From contig NZ_MRWQ01000009.1 in assembly GCF_001906925.1 (NCBI RefSeq), forward strand, positions 1-64,000: a stretch of 64,000 bases of DNA, in the 5' to 3' direction. Numbering within the stretch: position 1 is the stretch's first letter; the number at the start of each line of letters is the position of its first letter. The stretch is from Domibacillus mangrovi. GTDB lineage: Bacteria; Bacillota; Bacilli; Bacillales; Domibacillaceae. This document shows, in pieces, positions 40,068-50,022 of the stretch. A program made the position numbers and the translations under genes. The notes beneath the pieces were generated by a model that made no database searches, had not been told where the DNA came from, and saw nothing but the letters and a program-made list of their open reading frames with translations.

Positions 40068-41027
40068 ATGGCGCAGTTAATTAAATTACAAAATTACATA
40101 TCCCGTTATGAAAATGATTTGTTTCATTATCCAGCTCGCTACGTCCGTTTAAAAAAACAGGAATGGGGAAGGTTTCAAGAGAACTGGACGCATCATAAAG
40201 CGGCATCGTTCGTAGAGACCGTCCAGTTAAAAGATGAATGGATGGTTGAAGCGGAAAAAGAACGAACCGGTTTTTTTCGTTCATTCTTTTCAAAAAAAGA
40301 GCCTCTGCTGTCGAAGGAAGAAGGGGTTCAGAAGGAAGAAGATGCAACGCTGTTTTCTATTAACGAGATAGAATCGGCATATTTACACACAGAAGAGGAT
40401 GCAAAGAAGCTATTCGTTGAAAAAATGTATTATTTTCAGGTGAAATGGGCGAGTTCAACGCTGCTTCATAAATCACCTCTTGATCATAAATATTACGTTG
40501 ATGAACGGTTAAAATTTTTATTGCAGCGTCTGCCCGATACCTTTCTCGTCTTATATGAACCTATTTTACGTTTTCAAAAAGCAACTGTTGAGCTTGATGT
40601 CGTCATCATAACGCCGATTGCAGTGTGGTGTCTTACTTTTTTAGAAGAACAAGATGAGGCCGTTTTTGCAGGAACTGAGGAGCGCTTCTGGACGAAAAGA
40701 TACGGCGATGCCCAATCAAAGCTGCTTAGCCCGATTGTATCGCTGGCGAGAACAGAAACGCTTGTCAAGAAGCTTTTACGGGATGAACAAATTGACCTTC
40801 CAATTCGAAAGGCGATTTTATCCCGAAACGGCTATATTGACTATCCCAGCGCACCGACAGGTATGGACTATATTGATAAACGTGCGTTTGACACTTGGTT
40901 TCACTATATGAGAAAGATGTCATCGCCGCTTAAGACGATTCAGCTAAAAGCTGCTAAAGCATTGCTGGATCAGGCAGACACGATCAGCATCCGCCGCCCC
41001 GAATGGGAAGAGGAGGAATTACAATGA
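40068..41027 (+). CDS. ytlQ: NERD-domain-like protein YtlQ
   Basis: A 319-aa soluble protein without membrane segments. The central part (ATVELDVVIITPIAVWCLTF) resembles the core strand pair of NERD nuclease-related domains, but a full catalytic set is not clear to me. The N-terminal region is charged with a short low-complexity Lys/Glu stretch. It overlaps pulA as ATGA. Confidence 0.75.
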   Translation: MAQLIKLQNYISRYENDLFHYPARYVRLKKQEWGRFQENWTHHKAASFVETVQLKDEWMVEAEKERTGFFRSFFSKKEPLLSKEEGVQKEEDATLFSINEIESAYLHTEEDAKKLFVEKMYYFQVKWASSTLLHKSPLDHKYYVDERLKFLLQRLPDTFLVLYEPILRFQKATVELDVVIITPIAVWCLTFLEEQDEAVFAGTEERFWTKRYGDAQSKLLSPIVSLARTETLVKKLLRDEQIDLPIRKAILSRNGYIDYPSAPTGMDYIDKRAFDTWFHYMRKMSSPLKTIQLKAAKALLDQADTISIRRPEWEEEELQ

Positions 41028-43159
41028 TGAACACCCGTCCATTTAATGCGTATTTAGATAGATTAAATGAAGTGACCGTTTTGTTACCTAAGCACTACTA
41101 TGATGGACAGTCTGCTTTTTTTTACATCGAAAGCGGGCATGACGTGAAAAAAATGACGATTGTGGCAAAGCAGGAATTTGAGATGATGGTGAAGTATGTT
41201 TGCCGTATATCCGAAACGCCAGATTTTGGGTCCGGGCATATTATTCTCGATGAACGGTTGATGCGGACTGATTTGCAAATAGGATCGGTCATTCGAACAG
41301 AAGAATTCGATCAGTTATTTTATTACGATGGTGAGCTCGGAGCGATGTATAGCCCAGAGGAAACAAACTTTCGCGTATGGGCACCAACTGCCACAGAAGC
41401 ATTCGTAAAGTTTAAAGAACGTTCTGATAGTCCGCTTCGCTACATTACGATGAAACGGGGACCCCGCGGTACATTTGAAGCCATATTGCCTGAACAGGCA
41501 GAAGGGTATTATTATCAGTATCAAGTGCGTATTAATAATATTTGGCATGAAGCGGTAGATCCCTATGCGAAAATGGTGTCTGTCCATAGTGAATGGGCGC
41601 GTATTGTTAATGAAAATCATATGCATGTCCCACAAAATAAATTGCCGCCGTTTTCGTCACCGCTCGATGCGGTTATTTATGAAGCGTCTATTCGGGATTT
41701 ATCTGTTCAGCCAGAAAGCGGCATTAAACAGCGTGGAAAGTATCTTGGTTTAACGGAAGAAGGAACACAAAGTCCAGACGGGCAGCCGACAGGACTGGAT
41801 TATGTAGCTTCGCTCGGCGTAACACATGTTGAATTTTTACCTTTTTTTGATTTTTTCGGCGTTTCGGATGTGGATGCATCTGCCAACTATAATTGGGGAT
41901 ACAACCCGCTTTATTTCAATGTTCCTGAAGGCAGTTTCAGTACAAACGCCACGAATTTATATGCTCGTGCAGTGGAACTGAAGAGGATGATTGAAGCCCT
42001 TCATAAGAAAGAACTACGTGTCATTATGGATGTCGTCTACAATCATGTATTTATTCGTGAAACGTCTTCATTTGAACGACTCGTTCCTGGTTATTATTTC
42101 AGACAAGGGCCAGATGGTATGCCATCAAACGGATCAGGATGCGGCAATGATTTTGCTTCGGAGCGGAAAATGGCAAGGAAATTCATTTTTGATTCGCTTG
42201 AATACTGGTTAACAGCGTACAATATTGATGGGTTCCGATTTGATTTAATGGGGCTGATCGATGTGGAAACGATGCAGGAAGCGGTAAAGAGGATACGTGC
42301 CAAGAAACCCGATGCGATCATTCTCGGAGAAGGGTGGGATTTAAATACATCACTTCCAGCAGAGAGAAAAGCGACGATTCAAAATGAACAGCAGCTACCA
42401 GGTACCGCCTTTTTCAATGATCGGTTTCGGGATTCTATTAAAGGAAGCACGTTTCAATTATTCGAACCGGGCTTTGCCTTTGGGAATAGTCAATTGATGG
42501 ATCATGCCTTTGCGGCGTATACAGCAAATGTAGGGTGTGCAGGTATTGACCGTTTATTTCATTCACCTGCACAATCGGTGAATTACGTGGAATGCCATGA
42601 TAATTATACGTTATGGGATAAACTGGAAGCTTGTTTTCCAGGAGATACCTCACAAAATAAACGAAAACACCGGCTTGCAACCGCATTTGTCTTATTGTCC
42701 CAAGGTATTCCATTTTTACACGCTGGACAGGAATTTTGCCGGACCAAGCATGGAGTTGAAAATAGCTATACGAGTTCTGATATCATTAATCAAATCGACT
42801 GGCGGAGACGCGGGGAATATATCGATCAAGTGGATTATGTGAAAGGTTTAATCAAGCTCCGTAAATCACACGGTGCATGGCGAATGCGGACAGAAGAAGA
42901 GATTTGTCACCATATTGTGAGGTGGCCATCAAATGTCGATACATTGTCGATCTGGTTAAGAGATGTCGCCATCTATGGTGAATGGCATGATATACTGCTA
43001 TCATTCAACACTGGTGCTTCCATTTCAAGTTTTATTCTTCCAGAAGGCGACCCGTGGGACCAAATTGTATCTAGTTCAATTGTTGGCACTACACCCATTG
43101 CAAAAGGACTTGTCACTGGCTATGTAGACGGATTTAGCTGTGCGGTTTTTGTTCGGTAG
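41024..43159 (+). CDS. pulA: Pullulanase, type I (AmyX/PulA)
   Basis: This GH13 debranching enzyme cuts alpha-1,6 bonds of pullulan and glycogen-type glucans. The type I motif YNWGYNP begins at Tyr289. The catalytic triad is Asp407 (GFRFDLMG), Glu436 (LGEGWD) and Asp526 (ECHDNYT). There is no signal peptide, so it acts inside the cell, fitting the glg operon of this window. The product is 711 aa from ATG 41024 with GGAGG seven bases upstream. Confidence 0.95.
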   Translation: MMNTRPFNAYLDRLNEVTVLLPKHYYDGQSAFFYIESGHDVKKMTIVAKQEFEMMVKYVCRISETPDFGSGHIILDERLMRTDLQIGSVIRTEEFDQLFYYDGELGAMYSPEETNFRVWAPTATEAFVKFKERSDSPLRYITMKRGPRGTFEAILPEQAEGYYYQYQVRINNIWHEAVDPYAKMVSVHSEWARIVNENHMHVPQNKLPPFSSPLDAVIYEASIRDLSVQPESGIKQRGKYLGLTEEGTQSPDGQPTGLDYVASLGVTHVEFLPFFDFFGVSDVDASANYNWGYNPLYFNVPEGSFSTNATNLYARAVELKRMIEALHKKELRVIMDVVYNHVFIRETSSFERLVPGYYFRQGPDGMPSNGSGCGNDFASERKMARKFIFDSLEYWLTAYNIDGFRFDLMGLIDVETMQEAVKRIRAKKPDAIILGEGWDLNTSLPAERKATIQNEQQLPGTAFFNDRFRDSIKGSTFQLFEPGFAFGNSQLMDHAFAAYTANVGCAGIDRLFHSPAQSVNYVECHDNYTLWDKLEACFPGDTSQNKRKHRLATAFVLLSQGIPFLHAGQEFCRTKHGVENSYTSSDIINQIDWRRRGEYIDQVDYVKGLIKLRKSHGAWRMRTEEEICHHIVRWPSNVDTLSIWLRDVAIYGEWHDILLSFNTGASISSFILPEGDPWDQIVSSSIVGTTPIAKGLVTGYVDGFSCAVFVR

Positions 43160-43240
43160 CTTTGTCTTGAAATGAACTGGTCGAAAGCGGGTATTCATGA
43201 TACAATACTTCATACAATAAAGAGTACGATATTATAAATT

Positions 43241-43282
43241 AAAAAGACAGTGATTGTTTTACAAAGCGGCTGCTGTCTTTTT
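43241..43282 (+). terminator. Terminator after pulA
   Basis: AAAAAGACAG and CTGTCTTTTT pair across an 18- to 22-base loop. Confidence 0.8.
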
Positions 43283-43303
43283 CTGTGAAACAGGTGAAGC
43301 ATT

Positions 43304-44110
43304 ATGGAACACTTTCTTGGTGGAGACTGGGAAATAATACCGGCAGGCGGTATAACCGGAAAAGCATTTTTTGCAAGACAGGGGGGACAAGAGCTGTTTT
43401 TAAAACGGAACTCATCTCCTTTTCTTGCTATGCTCTCAGCTGAAGGAATCGTTCCAAAACTGGTCTGGACGAAGCGGCTTGAAAATGGGGATGTTATCTC
43501 AGCGCAGCATTGGATGAATGGGCGAGAGCTTACGCCGGAAGAAATGAAATTGGACCGTGTTGCAAAAATAATGGGGAAAATTCATTCTTCAGACCCGCTA
43601 TTGTCCATGCTGAAGCGGCTTGGTAAAAAGCCTTTTTTGCCATCCATGATGCTGGATGAAGTTTATGCGACAATCGACATGATGTATACGCACCCTGACG
43701 TGGCGGCAGCAGTCCGATATCTTGAAAAACAGCTTCCATCAGTGCCTGAATCTCAGTTTGTCGTCTGTCATGGTGATGTAAATCATCACAATTGGCTTTT
43801 GTCTGATGAGGATGAACTGTTTTTAATCGATTGGGATGGAGCGATGATTGCCGATCCGGCAATTGATCTTGGTACACTGCTGTTTGGCTACGTTGAACGA
43901 GATAAATGGACAAGCTGGATAGCGCAGTATGGTATCAGGTTAACACCGTCTTTTTTTCAGCGGATGAAATGGTATGCGACCGCGCAGCTGTTATTATCAA
44001 TTGAATGGGACGGCGAAAAAGGACGCTTTCATGACATGAACAAAAGCATCGCTGCGTTACACCGGTTAATGATTGAAGAGAAAAATGTATCCCATATTAA
44101 CAGGCAGTAA
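43304..44110 (+). CDS. ytmP: APH/choline kinase-like phosphotransferase YtmP
   Basis: A 268-aa kinase-fold protein. The catalytic loop HGDVNHHNW and the metal motif LIDWDGAMIADPAIDLG are intact. The substrate is unknown. The last residues VSHINRQ and the stop are read from the head of repeat E, so the native C terminus has probably been replaced. It sits before trmB, as in B. subtilis. Confidence 0.88.
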   Translation: MEHFLGGDWEIIPAGGITGKAFFARQGGQELFLKRNSSPFLAMLSAEGIVPKLVWTKRLENGDVISAQHWMNGRELTPEEMKLDRVAKIMGKIHSSDPLLSMLKRLGKKPFLPSMMLDEVYATIDMMYTHPDVAAAVRYLEKQLPSVPESQFVVCHGDVNHHNWLLSDEDELFLIDWDGAMIADPAIDLGTLLFGYVERDKWTSWIAQYGIRLTPSFFQRMKWYATAQLLLSIEWDGEKGRFHDMNKSIAALHRLMIEEKNVSHINRQ

Positions 44111-44345
44111 GATCCCCAAAAAAGCAACAAAAAGAAGGCTTTACTGGGGGATCAATTGCCCGTAAAGTTCGATTGGTTCGGACCAGGCTGAGCCTGCTCA
44201 CTCCGGTATTGCCGCAGGATGCGGCGCTCTTTACCTGAGTTCCTGTTTATTCAGTGGGGTAAGATCGTCACGTCCAGTGACAACGTCTGTATGATTCACA
44301 TCCTGTGAACCTAAACCCCCCCCACTGAATGAAGTTTCACTTTAT
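44087..44345 (+). repeat. Modular structured repeat, copy E, overlapping the end of ytmP
   Basis: Head TATCCCATATTAACAGGCAG; the first stem changed to GATCCCC/GGGGATC; the middle module (GGTTCGGACCAGGCTGAGCC, CCGCAGGATGCGG, TTTACCTGAG); and the long tail with nested hairpins (GTCACGTCCAGTGAC, TTCACATCCTGTGAA), ending GAATGAAGTTTCACTTTAT. It reaches to 25 bases before the trmB start. Confidence 0.88.
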
Positions 44346-44369
44346 ACAGAAATGGAGAGACGAGGTACA

Positions 44370-45017
44370 ATGCGTTTAAGAAATAAACCGTGGGCACGTG
44401 AGAAAATCGATGCTCATCCGCAATATATTATTCCAGAGTCGTTTGATGTAAAAGGCCACTGGCATGACGTTTTCGGCAACAATAATCCGATTCATATTGA
44501 AGTTGGTACAGGAAAAGGCCAGTTTGTGACCGGTATGGCGAAACAAAACCCAGACATTAATTACATAGGCATTGAACTGTATGAAAGTGTTATTGTCTCT
44601 GCACTAGATTTATTAATTGAAGCAGAGGTACCGAATTTGAAATTATTAAATGTCGATGGTTCTGATCTTCTGAATTATTTTGAAAAAGGGGAAGTAAAAC
44701 AAGTGTATTTAAACTTCTCTGATCCGTGGCCAAAAACGCGCCATACGAAGCGTCGTTTAACGTATAAATCATTTTTAAATTTGTATGAAGAACTGTTGCC
44801 AGAAGGGGGCGAGGTGCATTTCAAAACGGATAATCAAGCCCTTTTTGAATATTCCCTGAAGAGTTTTTCAGAATACGGTATGCTGCTTACATATGTCAGT
44901 CTAGACTTGCACAACAGTAAGTTTGAAGGCAATGTGATGACGGAATATGAAGAGAAATTTTCAGCAAAAGGCCAGCGTATTTACCGGTCAGAAGCGAAAT
45001 TTCAACCGCATCTATAA
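44370..45017 (+). CDS. trmB: tRNA (guanine-N7)-methyltransferase TrmB
   Basis: It methylates G46 of tRNA. SAM-binding [19 protein letters not shown], and the C-terminal [17 protein letters not shown] segment are typical. The product is 215 aa from ATG 44370 behind GAGGTAC; ATG 44352 has no spaced site. Repeat E lies directly upstream, so trmB is transcribed through the element or from within it. Confidence 0.95.
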   Translation: MRLRNKPWAREKIDAHPQYIIPESFDVKGHWHDVFGNNNPIHIEVGTGKGQFVTGMAKQNPDINYIGIELYESVIVSALDLLIEAEVPNLKLLNVDGSDLLNYFEKGEVKQVYLNFSDPWPKTRHTKRRLTYKSFLNLYEELLPEGGEVHFKTDNQALFEYSLKSFSEYGMLLTYVSLDLHNSKFEGNVMTEYEEKFSAKGQRIYRSEAKFQPHL

Positions 45018-45024
45018 AGTGGGA

Positions 45025-45064
45025 TAAAAAAGCTTAAACGGTCATGACCGTTTGAGCTTTTTTA
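45025..45064. terminator. Bidirectional terminator between trmB and ytzB
   Basis: AAAAGCTTAAACGGTCATGA is part of a near-perfect palindrome with T runs in both directions between convergent genes. Confidence 0.93.
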
Positions 45065-45066
45065 TA

Positions 45067-45390
45067 TTAATGAATGGAATGTACGTTTAAAAGTGTACCT
45101 GTTTTTGCATCAGCTGCAAATTCAAATTGTTCACTGCCGGTTTCACCTTGACGGGAAATACCGCCTTTATACACTGAAACCTGAAAACCATTATGTGCGT
45201 AATCTTCCGGTTTCATTTGAATCCATGAGCCGTTGATCGGACCTTGTTGTTTAAATGTTTCTTTAATTTGTTTCAATACTTTCTCAGGCGGTGTATTCTT
45301 TGACCCAGACGTTTGTTTTTGAATGAAAACGGCAGCGGCTGCTCCAACGGCTGCACCGATCAAAAAAGTTGTACGATCACACTTTATCAT
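45067..45390 (-). CDS. ytzB: YtzB, small membrane-anchored PepSY-like protein
   Basis: A 107-aa protein with one N-terminal membrane segment ([17 protein letters not shown], residues 7-23), then a PepSY-like domain ending in [17 protein letters not shown]. It probably faces outward, with unknown function. It is divergent from ytoP. Confidence 0.8.
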   Translation of the reverse strand: MIKCDRTTFLIGAAVGAAAAVFIQKQTSGSKNTPPEKVLKQIKETFKQQGPINGSWIQMKPEDYAHNGFQVSVYKGGISRQGETGSEQFEFAADAKTGTLLNVHSIH

Positions 45391-45534
45391 GTTTTATCCC
45401 CCTGTCTCTCTGTTCATATCCTTTTAAAGTATACAGGATTTCTTCATTTCGGAAAACTAAAAGGCACTTCATTCCAAACTGAGGACTATTTCCGGTATAA
45501 TGAACGAAAAAGAAGTGCCGGGAGGAGATCGATC

Positions 45535-46605
45535 ATGAAACGGGAAACGAAAGATATGTTTAAAACATTAACAGAATTGCCGGGTGCACCAGGAAATGAG
45601 CATGCAGTGCGCGCATTCATGAAGAATGAAATGGGGCCATATGCAGACTCGATTATTCAGGATGGACTCGGCAGCCTATTTGGCGTCAAAGAAGGTAATG
45701 AAAATGGGCCGCGTGTGATGGTGGCGGGTCACATGGATGAAGTTGCTTTTATGGTAACCGCTATTACCGATAACGGGATGATTCGATTTCAAACGCTTGG
45801 CGGCTGGTGGGGCCAGACGATGCTTGCCCAGCGTGTTCACATATTTACGAAAAAAGGACGAGTAGAAGGTGTTATTTCATCGACACCACCGCATTTGCTG
45901 ACAGAAGACCAGCGCAATAAACCGATGCAAATTAAAAATATGCAAATTGATATCGGAGCAGACGATAAAGCAGACGCTGAAGCGATTGGCATTAAGCCGG
46001 GTCAGTCTATCTTGCCTGTATCGGCCTTTACACCGCTCGCCAACCCGAAAAAAATCATGGCAAAAGCATGGGATAATCGGTATGGATGTGGGCTTGCGAT
46101 TGAGCTGTTAAAAGAATTGCATGGCAAAACGGTGCCGAACATGCTTTACTCAGGAGCGACTGTACAGGAAGAAGTTGGTTTGCGAGGTGCACAAACAGCC
46201 GCTCATTTAATTAACCCAGATATCTTTTTTGCACTTGATGCGAGCCCTGCGAATGACACAACCGGCGATAAAACTGAATTTGGCCAGCTTGGCAAAGGAG
46301 TACTGCTGCGCATACTAGATGGAACGATGGTGACGCATAGCGGCATGAGAGAGTTTGTGCTTGATACAGCCGAATCAAATAGCATCCCCTATCAATATTT
46401 CGTCTCACCGGGTGGAACGGATGCCGGACGCGTTCATACGACGGGAAATGGCGTACCAAGTGCAGTAATAGGCATTTGTTCCCGATATATTCATACACAT
46501 TCATCGATTATTCATACAGATGATTATGAAGCCGCGAAAGAACTGCTCGTGAAACTTATTACAGAACTTGATAAAACGACGGTTGATACGATTAAAAACA
46601 GCTGA
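45535..46605 (+). CDS. ytoP: M42-family aminopeptidase YtoP
   Basis: A 356-aa metallopeptidase of the PepA/FrvX/glucanase type. Metal and catalytic segments: [46 protein letters not shown] and the C-terminal His in [26 protein letters not shown] precedes the ATG. The frame is open back to 45313, but that part overlaps ytzB and has no start signal. Confidence 0.93.
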   Translation: MKRETKDMFKTLTELPGAPGNEHAVRAFMKNEMGPYADSIIQDGLGSLFGVKEGNENGPRVMVAGHMDEVAFMVTAITDNGMIRFQTLGGWWGQTMLAQRVHIFTKKGRVEGVISSTPPHLLTEDQRNKPMQIKNMQIDIGADDKADAEAIGIKPGQSILPVSAFTPLANPKKIMAKAWDNRYGCGLAIELLKELHGKTVPNMLYSGATVQEEVGLRGAQTAAHLINPDIFFALDASPANDTTGDKTEFGQLGKGVLLRILDGTMVTHSGMREFVLDTAESNSIPYQYFVSPGGTDAGRVHTTGNGVPSAVIGICSRYIHTHSSIIHTDDYEAAKELLVKLITELDKTTVDTIKNS

Positions 46606-46622
46606 AAGAAGGAATTATGTGT

Positions 46623-47423
46623 ATGAAAACGAATAAATTGAGAAGAAGGCTAGAAGAACAATTAAAGAGGGATAACCGGACGATCACGTTTGACCAGGAA
46701 AAAGAAGAAATGCGTTTTGAAAACAGCGATACAAAAAAAGGCGTAACGGTTACACTTGGCGGTATTCTCGCTAAATTTGAAGGAAATGTAGAAAAAGCAG
46801 CGGAAGAAACAATGTATTATGTCAATGAAGCATTAAATGCGTTTGACGGTTCTGGAAAAAAGGAAGAAAAAGAGAAACGCATCTATCCCGTTATTCGCGC
46901 GGCCTCGTTTCCGAAAGAAGCAGAAGAAGGCGTACCCTTTTTTTACGATAATCATACAGCGGAAACACGCATTTATTATGCCGTCGATCTTGGCACAACG
47001 TACCGGCTTATTGATGAAAAACTGATGACAAAGGAAAAATGGACGGCGGGGCAGATTCGGGAAATCGCTCGATTCAATTTGCGCTCGCTTCCGCTAGAAA
47101 TGAAGCAGGACACGGTTGCTGGCAATATCTTTTATTTTTTGAATTCAAATGATGGCTATGATTCAAGCCGTATTTTAAACGATCGATTTTTAAAAGAGAT
47201 GAGCGAAAAAGTGGAGGGAGATATGACCGTGTCTGTTCCTCATGGCGACGTGCTGATTATCGGAGATATTCGCAATGTGACGGGTTATGATATTCTCGCT
47301 CAGATGGCGATGAGCTTTTTCGCTGCTGGACGTGTTCCCATTACGGCTCTTTCGTTTATTTATGAAGAAGGTCAACTCGAACCGATTTTTATTATGGCAC
47401 AAAGTCGTCCGCAAAAAGACTGA
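46623..47423 (+). CDS. ytpQ: YtpQ, DUF1444 family protein
   Basis: A 266-aa soluble protein of unknown function, with the DUF1444-like N terminus (TITFDQEKEEMRFE) and a C-terminal segment IYEEGQLEPIFIMAQ. AAGGA is nine bases before ATG 46623 and only three before ATG 46617, so I prefer the former. It follows ytoP by 17 bases. Confidence 0.82.
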   Translation: MKTNKLRRRLEEQLKRDNRTITFDQEKEEMRFENSDTKKGVTVTLGGILAKFEGNVEKAAEETMYYVNEALNAFDGSGKKEEKEKRIYPVIRAASFPKEAEEGVPFFYDNHTAETRIYYAVDLGTTYRLIDEKLMTKEKWTAGQIREIARFNLRSLPLEMKQDTVAGNIFYFLNSNDGYDSSRILNDRFLKEMSEKVEGDMTVSVPHGDVLIIGDIRNVTGYDILAQMAMSFFAAGRVPITALSFIYEEGQLEPIFIMAQSRPQKD

Positions 47424-47450
47424 TCTTTTACGGACGGTCTTTTTTTATTT
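47414..47450 (+). terminator. Terminator after ytpQ
   Basis: AAAAAGAC and GTCTTTTT pair; the first arm contains the last codons of ytpQ. Confidence 0.8.
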
Positions 47451-47482
47451 TGTAAAAGCCCGGTAACTGAATAAAGATTCAC

Positions 47483-47708
47483 TTTATCCCGCATTAACGG
47501 GCAGTAAGCCCCCTTCTTCAAGACTTCGAAAAGAAAAGAAGGATAAGCAGGGGATCAACTGCCCGTAAAAGCCCGATTGGTTCGGGCCGGCTGAAGCCGG
47601 TCACTCAAGTATTGCCGCAGGACGCGGCGCTCTTTACTTGAGTTCCTGTTTCATTTTTCATTCAGTGGGGGATGAAGAAAACCCCCGCTGAATGAAGTAT
47701 CACTTTAT
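47483..47708 (+). repeat. Modular structured repeat, copy F
   Basis: The full head hairpin (TTTATCCCGCATTAACGGG, CCCCTTCTT/AAGAAGG, ACTGCCCGT), the middle module with GCCGGCTGAAGCCGG, CCGCAGGACGCGG and CTCAAGTA/TACTTGAG, and the short tail hairpin (CATTCAGTGGGGG/CCCCCGCTGAATG). A tail-like fragment CTGAATAAAGATTCACTTTAT (47467-47487) is fused to its head, as if two copies had been joined. Confidence 0.88.
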
Positions 47709-47802
47709 CCCCATCTAATTTCCCAAAATGCTGTTTTTCTGTTAACAATTCTCATAATGCTGTTACAATGAAGAAAACTTCAAGTGGAAAGAGTGGTTAA
47801 AA

Positions 47803-50022
47803 ATGAACATGTTTAAAAAAATCCTCTCTTATTTTAGAGAAGAAATTTACATAATCGAAGAAGATGAAACTGAACAACTGAAGAGTGAAGAAATAAAACG
47901 CGATGAACAAGAAATGAAAAATGATGTAACAAATCAGCATTTGCTGGAGAGAGAAGTAAAATCAAAAAAGGAGCGTCATGTACCGTTGATCAATGCGGCA
48001 CCATCTGCGCAGCAAATTTCAACGCGTGTCGCTTACCGCTATCCGACTGTAAAGCGCGACGATGAACCGATACTGCCGCGTAAAAGACAACGTGATCGCA
48101 TAAGTAAAATCGAAGCAGAAGAGCCTGTAAAGCATTATGAACAGCCGAGGCCTGCAGCCGCTTCGCGTAAGACACCTGGGCCATTTCGTCCAACCGAAAT
48201 ACCATCGCCGATTTATGGATTCCGCACGCGTCCAACAGAAGAAGATGCACGAAGCATCAGCAGTGAAGAACGGGAAGAACAGGAAAAGCCGCTTCTTGTA
48301 TTGACGAAAGAAACCGTAAGCCGTCCGTCTGAATCGGAAAAACCGGCGCAGATGAAAATGAAGCAGCAAGAAAAGCCGCTGGAAATAGTGAGTAAACGAG
48401 AGCCTGTTCATAGTGAATCGGAAAAACGGCCGTCAGCTGACCGCCCGGAACGATCACGCGAAAGACGACATTCTCCTTTTAATGTGATCATGCTGAAAAA
48501 AGATCGTGAAAAAATAGTGGAACCAGTAAAGAAACCGGTCTCGGCGATGAAACAGGTCCCAGAAACAGTCGTGAAAAAGGCAGAACGAGTCGTTATCGAA
48601 GAGGCCATTGACCGTCCGTCGCTCTCTATTTTGACACCGCCATCAAAAAAGCCAATAGATGATGAATGGGTCTCGGAAAAAACAAAGCGATTAAATGAAA
48701 CGTTTAAAAGTTTTAATATTGATGCTAAAGTAACGGGTGTCACGACCGGACCAGCCATTACCCGATTTGAAGTCACACCGTCAATCGGCGTAAAAGTGAG
48801 TAAAATCTCGAGCTTATCAGACGATATAAAGCGCAGCCTAGCTGCGAGAACACTCCGGATTGAATCACCGATTTCGGGTACTGAAGTAGTTGGCATTGAG
48901 CTGCCCAACGACAAAAGCCGCTCCGTTTTTATTAGTGAAATTATCAGTCATAGTAAATTTCAGTTGGCTAAATCGCCGCTTGCGTCCGCACTTGGCCTTG
49001 ATATTGCGGGGGAACCCGTCGTAATGGATCTACAAAAAATGCCGCATGGACTAATTGCCGGTGCAACGGGTTCAGGAAAAAGTGTGTGTATTAACTCGAT
49101 ATTAGTCAGTCTTTTGTATAAAGCGGCGCCGCACGAATTAAAACTGCTTCTCATTGACCCGAAAATGGTCGAGTTGACGCCTTACAATGGAATTCCACAT
49201 TTGGCTAGCCCCGTCATTACTGACGTTAAAGCGGCTACAGCGGCATTGAAGTGGGCCGTTGAAGAAATGGAGCGTCGTTATCAGTTGTTTGTTCATGCTG
49301 GTGTACGGGACATCACTTCCTACAATGCGAAAGTAGAGAAGTCGGAATTTAATGAACCAAATTTGCCCTATCTCGTTATTGTTATCGATGAACTCGCTGA
49401 TTTAATGATGATAGCCCCGTCGGAAGTGGAAGAAGCCATTTGTCGAATTGCTCAAAAAGCGCGTGCTTGCGGCATTCATTTAATCGTCGCTACTCAGCGT
49501 CCGTCTGTTGATGTTATTACCGGTCTTATTAAAGCAAATATTCCGACGCGAATCGCTTTCTCTGTATCATCACAAATTGATTCTCGTACCATTTTAGACA
49601 AGGTAGGGGCAGAAAAGCTGCTTGGCAAAGGCGATATGTTATTTTTAGACAACGGGGCGAGTGAAGCCGTTCGTTTGCAAGGAACATTTGTTACAAATGA
49701 CGAAATTGATGAAGTTGTTCGATTCGTCAAAGAACAGCAAAAACCAGAGTATTTATTTAAACAAGAAGAACTTCTGCAAAAAGCAGTCGTTCAAGATGAA
49801 GAGGATGAATTGTTCCAAGAAGCTTGTGAATTTGTTGTCCGGCAGGGTGGGGCATCAACATCGATGCTACAGCGAAAGTTAAAAGTCGGATACAACCGTG
49901 CAGCCAACTTGATTGAAATGATGGAAGAACAAGGACTTGTCTCGGGTCAACGTGCCGGGCGTCCGCGTGAAGTGCTCGTATCTGAAGAAGAACTGTTTGC
50001 TTTTTTTAAAGAGATAAAGTGA
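47803..50022 (+). CDS. sftA: DNA translocase SftA (FtsK/SpoIIIE family, soluble)
   Basis: It moves DNA away from the closing septum. The N-terminal 280 residues are charged and low in complexity, without membrane helices, as in SftA and unlike FtsK/SpoIIIE. The motor domain has Walker A GATGSGKS at 420-427 and Walker B VIVIDELAD with Asp529. A winged-helix gamma domain closes the protein (SMLQRKLKVGYNRAANLIEMM). The length of 739 aa is well below the roughly 950 of B. subtilis, mainly in the linker. The final Ile-Lys-stop comes from repeat G. Confidence 0.93.
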   Translation: MNMFKKILSYFREEIYIIEEDETEQLKSEEIKRDEQEMKNDVTNQHLLEREVKSKKERHVPLINAAPSAQQISTRVAYRYPTVKRDDEPILPRKRQRDRISKIEAEEPVKHYEQPRPAAASRKTPGPFRPTEIPSPIYGFRTRPTEEDARSISSEEREEQEKPLLVLTKETVSRPSESEKPAQMKMKQQEKPLEIVSKREPVHSESEKRPSADRPERSRERRHSPFNVIMLKKDREKIVEPVKKPVSAMKQVPETVVKKAERVVIEEAIDRPSLSILTPPSKKPIDDEWVSEKTKRLNETFKSFNIDAKVTGVTTGPAITRFEVTPSIGVKVSKISSLSDDIKRSLAARTLRIESPISGTEVVGIELPNDKSRSVFISEIISHSKFQLAKSPLASALGLDIAGEPVVMDLQKMPHGLIAGATGSGKSVCINSILVSLLYKAAPHELKLLLIDPKMVELTPYNGIPHLASPVITDVKAATAALKWAVEEMERRYQLFVHAGVRDITSYNAKVEKSEFNEPNLPYLVIVIDELADLMMIAPSEVEEAICRIAQKARACGIHLIVATQRPSVDVITGLIKANIPTRIAFSVSSQIDSRTILDKVGAEKLLGKGDMLFLDNGASEAVRLQGTFVTNDEIDEVVRFVKEQQKPEYLFKQEELLQKAVVQDEEDELFQEACEFVVRQGGASTSMLQRKLKVGYNRAANLIEMMEEQGLVSGQRAGRPREVLVSEEELFAFFKEIK

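Noticed and set aside
45313-45534. Long N-terminal extension of ytoP
   Set aside because: It overlaps ytzB and the divergent promoter region; the family start and GGGAGGAG lie at 45535.
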